Source: Pyrodictiaceae archaeon (lineage in GTDB: Archaea; Thermoproteota; Thermoprotei_A; Sulfolobales; Pyrodictiaceae). From it: a DNA stretch of 5,861 nt. The position numbers were made by a program, and so were the translations under genes. The notes beneath the pieces are model-generated. The model was given only the letters and a program-made list of their open reading frames with translations. It had not been told where the DNA came from and searched no databases. Shown here piece by piece: positions 1-5,316 of this stretch (position 1 is its first letter; each line of letters begins with the position of its first letter). The stretch spans positions 1-5,861 of the forward strand of contig JALUFI010000051.1 of assembly GCA_027043685.1 (NCBI GenBank). Direction: 5' to 3'.

Positions 1-266
1 AGGAGCCTCCTCGCCTCGGGTAGGGCGTCGAGCCCCTTCTCGGTGAGGACTATCCTCCGCCGCTTCAGCACTAGTAGGCGTCGCTCGGTCTTCTCCTCGA
101 GGTAGCCCCTCGCCGCGAGCCTCTCGACAACCCTCTTCACGGCCGCGGGGTCGGCGTTGAGGAGGCCTGCTATCTTCTCAACCGTGTCCGCGCCCGCCGC
201 GACGGCTAGGAGGACCGCGGCCTCGGCGGCTGTGAGGCCTCCATCGTCCTGGCCTGGGCTAGTCAT
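1..266 (-). CDS. MarR-like winged-helix transcriptional regulator, partial (3' end off the left edge)
   Basis: Read on the minus strand from the ATG at 266-264, the frame stays open to the window edge and gives 88 residues. It has a winged helix-turn-helix layout: an N-terminal helix (LTAAEAAVLLAVAAG, about 11-25), a first HTH helix (TVEKIAGLL, 28-36), a recognition helix (about 39-53, AAVKRVVERLAARG), and a two-stranded wing ending in the MarR/PadR/TrmB-type phrase ...IVLTEKGLDAL (72-82). This fold binds duplex DNA, usually as a dimer, often near its own promoter. The C-terminal dimerisation or ligand part lies outside the window, so the subfamily cannot be told. It diverges from the glycosylase-like gene on the other strand, so it may control that gene and itself (inference). 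The glycosylase frame also reads open back through this gene as far as an ATG at 157; that extension is antisense here and not believed. Confidence 0.82.
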   Translation of the reverse strand, partial: MTSPGQDDGGLTAAEAAVLLAVAAGADTVEKIAGLLNADPAAVKRVVERLAARGYLEEKTERRLLVLKRRRIVLTEKGLDALPEARRL

Positions 267-312
267 CGCCTACGCTGCCCTCGCCACAGCACTTGCAGGG
301 GGTATGCTCTGG

Positions 313-329
313 CGCTATTACCGGTACCG
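313..329. promoter_or_regulatory. Possible shared promoter core/operator between the divergent regulator and glycosylase-like genes
   Basis: GCTATTACCGGTACCGC is an AT-richer island in very GC-rich DNA. On the plus strand CTATTACC (315-322) would place a transcription start near 345, fitting a start codon at 367. On the minus strand GGTAATAG (322-315) would place a start near 290, fitting the ATG at 266. Two overlapping 8-bp palindromes, TACCGGTA (319-326) and CGGTACCG (322-329), lie in it and could be bound by a dimeric winged-helix repressor. All of this is inferred from position and base composition; neither box is a strong TATA consensus. Confidence 0.25.
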
Positions 330-366
330 CTGCTCCGGCAGCCCCCGGCGGGGGTGCCGGGGCGGG

Positions 367-1359
367 TTGCCGCTGATAGACCACGTGCAGGCTAGGCGCG
401 TCGGCTACGTGTTGAGGGGCGTTGCGGAGAGGTACGCGGGGGAGCCGGACACGTTTACTGATGAGCGCTTCTACCCCGGCAGGGGCGCCGACGCTGAGAC
501 TGTTGCTATGTACTTCCTGGTCATGGTTGCGATGGATCACCGGCTGAGTAGGCCGGGTAGGCCGTACGAGGCGGTGGTGGAGGGGGAGAGGCTTCACGGC
601 GCCGACCTCCTGTACCGGCTTGGGAGGCTGAAGCTGGAGCGTGACCCGGGGTTCTTCACGGCGGAGAGGCTCGCGGGGGTGACCGAGGCTGATGTCCGGG
701 CGTGGCTCTGCGTGGGCGGTGTCTGCCCCCCGGACCCGGGGAGGAGGGCTGCGCTGCTCCGCGACCTCGGCTTGAAGCTTCTCCGCCTCTACGGTGGCTC
801 CGCGCTCCGCTTGATCGAGGCCAGTGGGGGGTGGCTCCACACCTGGGAGCCGGGGGCCCCTGGCCTCGTGGAGCTTCTCCGCGTATTCGAGGCCTACGGC
901 GACCCTGTGGAGAAGAAGGCGATGCTGTTCGCCAAGTTTGTTGAGAGGCGTGGCTTGCTCCGCGTCCGTGACCCGTGGAACAAGAGGGTGCCGGTGGATA
1001 ACCATTTGACGCGTATCGCTCTCCGCCTCGGCCTCGTGGCTCCCGAGGAGCCGCTGCTCGCCAAGATACGTGGAGGCGTGGAGGCGTCGCCCTGGGAGGA
1101 CGTGGCGCTCCGGGTCGCCGTGAGGGAGGCGTGGCACCTGGTCGCCGAGGCCGCGGGGGTTGACGATTTCCTCCTCGACGACCTGCTCTGGACGATGGGG
1201 AGGAGGGTCTGCGTCCACGGGAGGCCCAGGTGCAGGAGCTGCAGCGGCCACCACGTCTGCGCCGAGGGGGGCTGCGTTCTCCGCGGGGTCTGCCCCGTGG
1301 GGCTCGGGGCCGCTGAGCCGGTGGAGGAGCACGTGTTCCTCGACACGTACTGGTACTAG
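367..1359 (+). CDS. Putative HhH-GPD-like DNA glycosylase with Nth-type [4Fe-4S] cysteines
   Basis: The product is about 330 residues from TTG 367. Numbering from that start, the middle region carries KKAMLFAKF (183-191) followed by RVPVDNHLTRIALRLG (207-222). This closely resembles the VDTHxxRVxxRLG segment of endonuclease III/HhH-GPD glycosylases, whose Asp is catalytic (here D211). Near the C-terminus C282-x6-C289-x2-C292-x5-C298 matches exactly the endonuclease III [4Fe-4S] spacing; further cysteines follow at 303 and 309. The N-terminal third has an aromatic segment (FYP...YFLVMVAMDHRLSRPGRPY, about 35-67) that I cannot assign. The usual LPGVG-type hairpin is not evident; the K-x6-K pattern before the Asp recalls archaeal AGOG 8-oxoguanine glycosylases. 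A role in base-excision repair is therefore probable, substrate unknown. Start: TTG 367 has GGGGTG at 351-356 and a plausible promoter upstream; ATG 304 is the main alternative and would add 21 low-complexity residues. Confidence 0.72.
   Translation: MPLIDHVQARRVGYVLRGVAERYAGEPDTFTDERFYPGRGADAETVAMYFLVMVAMDHRLSRPGRPYEAVVEGERLHGADLLYRLGRLKLERDPGFFTAERLAGVTEADVRAWLCVGGVCPPDPGRRAALLRDLGLKLLRLYGGSALRLIEASGGWLHTWEPGAPGLVELLRVFEAYGDPVEKKAMLFAKFVERRGLLRVRDPWNKRVPVDNHLTRIALRLGLVAPEEPLLAKIRGGVEASPWEDVALRVAVREAWHLVAEAAGVDDFLLDDLLWTMGRRVCVHGRPRCRSCSGHHVCAEGGCVLRGVCPVGLGAAEPVEEHVFLDTYWY
1356..1359. other. Shared convergent stop codons on CTAG (glycosylase-like gene / geranylgeranyl reductase gene)
   Basis: The palindromic tetramer CTAG gives TAG at 1357-1359 on the plus strand and TAG at 1358-1356 on the minus strand, so the two genes end tail to tail with a 4-bp overlap and no room for a separate terminator. 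Confidence 0.93.
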
Positions 1360-2468
1360 GGCCCCGCGGCCAGGCACCTGGCTAGGCTCGTGTGGCGGTC
1401 GTAGTCTATCCTGCAGCGCCCCTTCTCCGCGGCCGCGCATGCCTTGGCGAGTAGGCGGAGGAAGAGGGTGCCCATCGCGTGGGCCGTGTCCGCCGCTGCT
1501 CTCTGCGCGAGTAGCTCCAGGCGGAGCCTCCTCCACGCGGCCTCGTAGGGGCCGAGGGCGCCCCTCTCCAGGGCCTCGGCGAGAACGGGGGCGAGGACGC
1601 TGACCGCGTAGAGGCCGCCGCCCGTGTAGGGCTTGGAGGCGCAGAGCGTGTCCCCTATCCAGGCCAGTCTCTCCCGGGCCGCCGCGGGGGCCGCGGGGCC
1701 GCGGAGGACGAGGCCACCCCGCCTCGACAACACGCGGCTGAAGCTGGTGACTCCCCTCCGCTCGAGGAGCCTCTTGAAGGCCTCAAGCCTCGCGGCTAGC
1801 CCGGGGGCCCGGGTGGCGAGGCCCACCACGGCCTCCCTGCCGTCCCCGACGGGGGCCAGCCAGGCGAAGAACCCCGGGGCTATCCTGGAGGCGTGGAGCG
1901 TGTAGAAGGCGTCACCTGGGAGCCTCTTGGAGAGCGTGACCCGCTCCTCCACCCCGGGCACCGTTGTGCAGGGCCCCCGTGGGAGGGGGAGCCGGGGGGC
2001 CAGCCTCTGCCTACCCTGGGCGAGCACCGCGTAGCCTGCCTCGACGACGCCCACGCCCCTCGCCTGGACCACGACGCGCCCACTCTGGGTCCTTACTGCC
2101 TCCACGACGGCCCTCGTCGCGACGCGGTGCCCCTGGGCCTCGGCCATGGAGGCTAGGAGGTCCTCGAGGCCAGGCCGCGCCAGCTTCACCGCGAGGGGGC
2201 GGCCCTGGAGCCTGCAGGCCTCCCCCGCGCCGGGGCCTAGGAAGACCGCCTCCCGGTACACGGCCTCCAACACGTCCTCGGACTCGAGGTCCCTGAGGCC
2301 CAGCCCCGTGAGCCCCTCAGCGACCCTGGGGCTTACTATCCCGGTGCAGTGCGGCGGCCAGCCCAGCCTCGGCGACGCCTCAAGCACCACCGCGTCTACG
2401 CCGCGGAGCCTCGCCGCCACCGCGAGGCCCGCAGGCCCCCCGCCGACTACGGCGACGCCGGTCTCCAT
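1356..2468 (-). CDS. Geranylgeranyl reductase family FAD-dependent oxidoreductase
   Basis: The protein has 370 residues and starts at ATG 2468. The N-terminus is an FAD-binding Rossmann motif, VAVVGGGPAGLAVAARL (5-21), ending in an acidic residue after the second strand (E30). Next comes PPHCTGIVSP (38-47), the conserved CTG segment near the flavin in geranylgeranyl reductases. The GFFAWLAPVGDGREAVVG stretch (199-216) matches the family's substrate-domain motif, and IGDTLCASKPYTGGGLYAV (271-289) is the second FAD motif (GD...P.TGGG). Members saturate isoprenoid chains; in archaea they hydrogenate the geranylgeranyl chains of ether membrane lipids, at the membrane surface. Length is slightly short for the family (usually about 390-450), mainly in a reduced C-terminal region. 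Membrane-lipid reduction is the likely role, but related flavoproteins act on other polyprenyl or aromatic substrates. It is divergent from the ABC operon and convergent with the glycosylase-like gene. Confidence 0.86.
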   Translation of the reverse strand: METGVAVVGGGPAGLAVAARLRGVDAVVLEASPRLGWPPHCTGIVSPRVAEGLTGLGLRDLESEDVLEAVYREAVFLGPGAGEACRLQGRPLAVKLARPGLEDLLASMAEAQGHRVATRAVVEAVRTQSGRVVVQARGVGVVEAGYAVLAQGRQRLAPRLPLPRGPCTTVPGVEERVTLSKRLPGDAFYTLHASRIAPGFFAWLAPVGDGREAVVGLATRAPGLAARLEAFKRLLERRGVTSFSRVLSRRGGLVLRGPAAPAAARERLAWIGDTLCASKPYTGGGLYAVSVLAPVLAEALERGALGPYEAAWRRLRLELLAQRAAADTAHAMGTLFLRLLAKACAAAEKGRCRIDYDRHTSLARCLAAGP

Positions 2469-2507
2469 CCCGCCCCCGGGCCCCCTTCCCGGGGCTCCGC
2501 TGCGCAG

Positions 2508-2516
2508 CCATTTACC
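2508..2516 (-). promoter_or_regulatory. Possible TATA-like box for the geranylgeranyl reductase gene
   Basis: On the minus strand GGTAAATGG is the only AT-rich patch close upstream of ATG 2468. It would set transcription about 18 bases before the start codon. The leader between them is almost pure G/C and has a GGGGGCGGG stretch directly before the ATG that could serve as a weak ribosome site. Confidence 0.3.
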
Positions 2517-2548
2517 AGCCGCCGCGGAGAGGGCTCGGACCCCGATGC

Positions 2549-2557
2549 ATCTATATC
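2549..2557 (+). promoter_or_regulatory. TATA-like box for the ABC transporter operon
   Basis: ATCTATATC stands out in a GC-rich region. A start of transcription about 25 bases downstream (near 2580) leaves a leader of roughly 35 bases before ATG 2616. It is the clearest archaeal promoter candidate in the window. Confidence 0.55.
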
Positions 2558-2602
2558 CGAGTGGCCTGGTTTAGGGCCCGCCGGGGGAGGTGCTGAGGGG
2601 GA

Positions 2603-2607
2603 GAGGT
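2603..2607 (+). promoter_or_regulatory. Ribosome binding site deciding the ABC ATPase start
   Basis: GAGGT sits 8 bases before ATG 2616 and supports that start over far-upstream in-frame ATGs, the first of which lies at 2349 inside the divergent reductase gene. A second GGAGGTG (2586-2592) lies further up but has no start codon at the right distance in this frame. Confidence 0.5.
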
Positions 2608-2615
2608 CGCCGCCG

Positions 2616-3623
2616 ATGGGCAGGGGAGCGGAGGACTACGTGATAGTGGCGGAGGGGCTGCGGAAGCGCTACGACGGCGTGGAGGCTCTCCGCGGCGTCT
2701 CCTTCAGGGTGAGGAGGGGCGAGGTCTTCGGCCTCCTTGGCCCCAACGGCGCCGGGAAGACTACGACGGTGGGCATACTCGTTACCCTTGTGAAGCCGAG
2801 TGGCGGCAGGGCGGTGGTCGCTGGCCACGACGTGGCTAGGGAGCCGTGGGAGGTTAGGAAGAGGATAGGCGTCGTCTTCCAGGAGCCCACTGTTGACCGT
2901 GACCTCACCGCGTGGCAGAACCTCTACGTCCACGGCCGCATCTACGGGCTCCCCCGCAGGGTTATCGAGGAGAGGAGCAGGGAGCTCATGGAGCTCGTGG
3001 GGCTCGAGAAAGCGATGCACCGGCCCCTGCGGAGCTACAGCGGCGGCATGATAAGGAGGTTCGAGATAGCAAGGGCGCTGCTGACCGAGCCCATGGTGCT
3101 CTTCATGGATGAGCCCACCGTGGGGCTCGACCCCCAGGCCCGTGCAAAGGTATGGGAGGTCATAGAGGAGCTGAAGAAGAGGGGGGTGACCGTGTTCCTC
3201 ACGACGCACTACATGGAGGAGGCTGAGAGGCTCTGCGACCACATAGCGATAATAGACCATGGCCGCATCATAGCCGAGGGGAGCCCCGAGGAGCTGAAGA
3301 GCATGGTCGGGGGCGACACGCTCTACCTCGTGGCTGAGACCAGGCTCGACGCGGAGAAGCTCCTCCGCATAGCCAGTGGCTACGGCGAGGCCCGTATAGC
3401 CGAGGACGGCCGGGTCGTGGTCCTCGTGGCGAGGGATGCGCCCAGGCTTCTGCCGAGGATACTAGAGGAGGCGAGGGCCGTCGGCGCCAGGATAGTTGAG
3501 ACGAGGTACGTGAGGCCAACCCTTAACGACGTCTTCCTCATGCTGACCGGGCGCAGCCTCCGCGACGAGGAAGGCGGGTGGAGGGACTGGGCCAGGCTCC
3601 ACCTACACGCCCGCAGAGGGTGA
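2616..3623 (+). CDS. ABC transporter ATP-binding protein, ABC-2/DrrA-like exporter subunit
   Basis: The 335-residue product has a complete nucleotide-binding domain: Walker A GPNGAGKTT (42-50), Q-loop Q89 in VVFQEPTVDRDLT, signature YSGGM (141-145), Walker B VLFMDE (161-166) with the D-loop GLD (170-172), and H-loop H198 in LTTHYMEEAERL. The variant signature SGGM followed by RRFEIARALL is typical of the DrrA/CcmA/NatA-type exporters. After about residue 230 comes the extra C-terminal domain of this group, ending in RYVRPTLNDVFLMLTGRSLRD, the usual PTLEDVFL-type tail. It hydrolyses ATP to drive the adjacent membrane subunit; the gene ends 8 bases before the permease, so the two are surely cotranscribed. 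The exported substrate (drug, lipid, or polysaccharide) cannot be read from sequence. The last 15 residues are Arg/His/Trp-rich and unlike the domain core. Confidence 0.95.
   Translation: MGRGAEDYVIVAEGLRKRYDGVEALRGVSFRVRRGEVFGLLGPNGAGKTTTVGILVTLVKPSGGRAVVAGHDVAREPWEVRKRIGVVFQEPTVDRDLTAWQNLYVHGRIYGLPRRVIEERSRELMELVGLEKAMHRPLRSYSGGMIRRFEIARALLTEPMVLFMDEPTVGLDPQARAKVWEVIEELKKRGVTVFLTTHYMEEAERLCDHIAIIDHGRIIAEGSPEELKSMVGGDTLYLVAETRLDAEKLLRIASGYGEARIAEDGRVVVLVARDAPRLLPRILEEARAVGARIVETRYVRPTLNDVFLMLTGRSLRDEEGGWRDWARLHLHARRG
3616..3623 (+). promoter_or_regulatory. Ribosome binding site overlapping the ATPase stop codon
   Basis: GAGGGTGA includes the TGA stop of the ATPase and lies 8 bases before ATG 3632, which fixes the permease start there rather than at the in-frame ATG at 3578. 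Termination of the first gene would occur on the ribosome site of the second, the layout expected for translational coupling. Confidence 0.6.
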
Positions 3624-3631
3624 CGGCCGCC

Positions 3632-4447
3632 ATGGAGGCTGGTGGTAAGGGGGCTGCTGTGGCGGAGCCTAGCTGGCTGGCCGCGTTCGCCGCGATGGCT
3701 CTCCGCCAGCTACTCAGGTTCAAGGCGGCGAAGAGCAGGGTTATCAACAGCCTGGTGTTCCCGCTGATATGGCTGGTGTTCTTCGGCCTCGGCTGGAGCG
3801 CCGCCTTCAACTTCCTGGGCCCGATGTCGAGGAGCCTCTTCGGGGGCCTAACGTACCTCCAGTTCCTCGCACCGGGCATCGTTATAATGACTGTCTTCAT
3901 GGCGGGGTTCGGGAGCGGCCTCGGCCTCATATGGGACCGGGAGTTCGGCTACTTCAAGGAGATACTGGTCGCGCCTGCGCCGCGCTCGGCACTGCTTCTC
4001 GGCAGGATAGCGGGTGACTCGCTGGCCGCGCTGCTCCAGGGCCTGATAATGGCGGTGCTCGTGACCGTTCTAGCCGGCTGGCCCGGCGTCTGGGGCCTCC
4101 TCGCGGGCCTAGCGGCTGCCTACGTGGCGACGCTCACCTCGGCCGGCCTCGGGGCCTTGATAGCGTTGTCGATGAGGAGCCCGGAGGGCTTCCAGCTAGT
4201 GATAAACCTGGTCATACTCCCGATGCTGTTCATAAGCGGCGCCTTCTACCCCATAGACCCGCTGCCGGCGTGGCTCAAGGCACTCGCCTACATCAACCCC
4301 CTCTACTACGCCGTAGACCTGGCGCGCGGCGTGATGTACGGCGTCTACTCTACACCCCCGCTGCTCGACGCACTGGGCCTAGCACTGGTCACCGCCGGGG
4401 CCCTGGGCCTTGCTGTCGCCAAGTTCTCTAGGACCTACATAGCCTAG
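3632..4447 (+). CDS. ABC-2 type transporter permease
   Basis: The 271-residue protein has a short cytoplasmic N-terminus with an amphipathic basic helix (ALRQLLRFKAAKSR, 23-36) and about six membrane segments: roughly 38-56, 76-100, 126-148, 152-180, 187-207 and 243-264. Between the second and third segments lies WDREFGYFKEILVAPAPRS (101-119), the cytoplasmic coupling helix motif (E-x-G-x-x-x-x-hh-x-P) of ABC-2 permeases. The loop FISGAFYPIDPLPAWLKA (200-217) and NPLYYAVDLARG (222-233) are likewise characteristic of the DrrB/NodJ-like group. Length and topology are normal for the family. It forms the channel of an exporter, probably as a dimer, with the ATPase encoded just upstream. Its TAG stop is shared through CTAG with the opposing DMT gene, and a 91-bp palindrome begins 2 bases after the stop. 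Confidence 0.93.
   Translation: MEAGGKGAAVAEPSWLAAFAAMALRQLLRFKAAKSRVINSLVFPLIWLVFFGLGWSAAFNFLGPMSRSLFGGLTYLQFLAPGIVIMTVFMAGFGSGLGLIWDREFGYFKEILVAPAPRSALLLGRIAGDSLAALLQGLIMAVLVTVLAGWPGVWGLLAGLAAAYVATLTSAGLGALIALSMRSPEGFQLVINLVILPMLFISGAFYPIDPLPAWLKALAYINPLYYAVDLARGVMYGVYSTPPLLDALGLALVTAGALGLAVAKFSRTYIA
4444..4447. other. Shared convergent stop codons on CTAG (ABC permease gene / DMT transporter gene)
   Basis: CTAG gives TAG at 4445-4447 on the plus strand and TAG at 4446-4444 on the minus strand. It is the same arrangement as at 1356-1359 and lies within the 8-bp palindrome GCCTAGGC (4442-4449). Confidence 0.92.
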
Positions 4448-5316
4448 GCCTCGCCCCCACAGCTCCTGGGGGCCTCCATAGTGGTCGCGGCCGCCGCGGC
4501 CGCGACCACTATGGAGGCCCCCAGGAGCTGTGGGGGCGAGAGCCTCTCCCCGAGAAGGAGCCAGGCCAGCGCGACCGCTGTGACGGGCTCCACGAGGCTC
4601 ACCACCGCCACCCTGGCGGCCTCGAGGCGCGCCAGCGCCCGGGCGCTGAGGAGGTACGGGACAATCGTACCCGCCACCGCGAGGTACAGCACGTAGGGCG
4701 CGTCCACCGGGCCCGGCGCCCCCTCCGGGCGGAGCACGAGCGCCACACCGAGGGCGGCGAAGGGGAAGGCGTGGATGCTGACCTCCTCGGGGCCCGCGCC
4801 CCTCCTCTGCCCAAGCCTCGCGAGGAGGATGTAGCCGGCGTAGCTGGCCCCCGACGCGAGGCCCAGGGCGACGCCCGCGGGGCTGTAGCGGCTCCCCCAG
4901 GGCTCCACGAGCAGGGCCACGCCAGCGAGCCCGGCGGCCGCGTAGAGGAGGCTGCGCCCCCTGAACCGGTCACCCGCGATGGGCGAGAGGAGGGAGACCC
5001 AGACGGGGGCCGTGTAGAGCAATACGCTTGCAAGCGCCGCGCCGACAAGGCCAACGGCCAGGAAGTAGGTCACGTAGAGGGGGGCGAGGCCTAGGAGCCC
5101 CACCGCGGCGCTCCAGCGGCCAGGCCTCCCCCAGCCAGCGAGGAGGGCGGCGAGGCTGAACACAGAGGCGGCGGCCGGGCGCCCCAGGATGAGCCACTCG
5201 GGATGAGCCCCGTGGAGGAGGCCAATCCTGTAGACAACGCCGATGCTGCCCCACAGCATGGCCGCGGCCAGGGCCTCAGCCACGGCCGAGCCAGCGCCTC
5301 GCCCCACACGGGTCAT
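4444..5316 (-). CDS. EamA/DMT-superfamily transporter with an altered C-terminus
   Basis: From ATG 5316 the product has 290 residues and about ten hydrophobic helices in two EamA-type halves. The first half opens with AEALAAAMLWGSIGVVYRIG (13-32) and contains LYTAPVWVSLLSPIAGDR (100-117), the hallmark end-of-repeat phrase; the second has YAGYILLARLG (159-169) and SLVEPVTAVALAWLLLGERL (240-259). Members carry small metabolites across the cytoplasmic membrane, often as exporters; the substrate is not readable. The last helix should continue after GASIVV (266-271), but from residue 275 the code is the inverted copy of its own preceding 45 bases, giving an Ala run and then TTMEAPRSCGGE. This leaves a helix of about 16 residues and a foreign hydrophilic tail. 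Start options are ATG 5316 (41-bp overlap with the upstream gene), GTG 5307, GTG 5283 (8-bp overlap), or TTG near 5328 after GGGGTG; ATG 5370 seems too far upstream. Confidence 0.87.
   Translation of the reverse strand: MTRVGRGAGSAVAEALAAAMLWGSIGVVYRIGLLHGAHPEWLILGRPAAASVFSLAALLAGWGRPGRWSAAVGLLGLAPLYVTYFLAVGLVGAALASVLLYTAPVWVSLLSPIAGDRFRGRSLLYAAAGLAGVALLVEPWGSRYSPAGVALGLASGASYAGYILLARLGQRRGAGPEEVSIHAFPFAALGVALVLRPEGAPGPVDAPYVLYLAVAGTIVPYLLSARALARLEAARVAVVSLVEPVTAVALAWLLLGERLSPPQLLGASIVVAAAAAATTMEAPRSCGGEA
4450..4540. repeat. Perfect 91-bp palindrome (45-bp inverted arms, 1-base centre)
   Basis: Every base from 4450 to 4494 pairs with its mirror base from 4540 down to 4496; C4495 is the unpaired centre. 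The pairing breaks at 4449/4541 (C/A) and 4448/4542 (G/G). The centre is GCGGCCGCCGCGGCCGC-like and the outer arms carry CTCGCCCCCACAG and its complement. No T-run follows on either strand, so it is not a classical intrinsic terminator. The right arm is ordinary DMT transporter code; the left arm is its inverted duplicate and begins 2 bases after the permease stop. A molecule this symmetrical can extrude as a cruciform, and RNA from either strand would fold into the same 45-bp hairpin. Confidence 0.97.

Noticed and set aside
157..303. N-terminal extension of the glycosylase-like protein to the ATG at 157
   Set aside because: This stretch lies on the opposite strand of the winged-helix regulator and reads as low-complexity Ala/Arg/Pro sequence.
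259..1536. A 425-codon open frame on the minus strand antisense to the glycosylase-like gene
   Set aside because: It is Pro/Arg/His-rich with no recognisable domain and runs into the reductase gene in another frame; high G+C removes stop codons and makes such shadows common. The plus-strand frame has clear family motifs.
2349..2615. N-terminal extension of the ABC ATPase back to the ATG at 2349
   Set aside because: It would cross the divergent reductase start and the TATA-like box, encodes Arg/Pro-rich filler, and ATG 2616 has its own ribosome site with the normal family N-terminus following.
4450..4540. Palindrome as an intrinsic transcription terminator
   Set aside because: No T-run follows the stem on either strand, and the stem is far longer than ordinary terminator hairpins.
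4450..4540. Palindrome as a CRISPR repeat or insertion-sequence end pair
   Set aside because: There is only one unit, no spacers and no transposase frame between or beside the arms.
4481..4696. Small plus-strand open frame starting inside the palindrome
   Set aside because: Its first residues simply repeat the DMT C-terminus because the palindrome reads the same on both strands; beyond it the sequence is antisense to DMT code with no domain.
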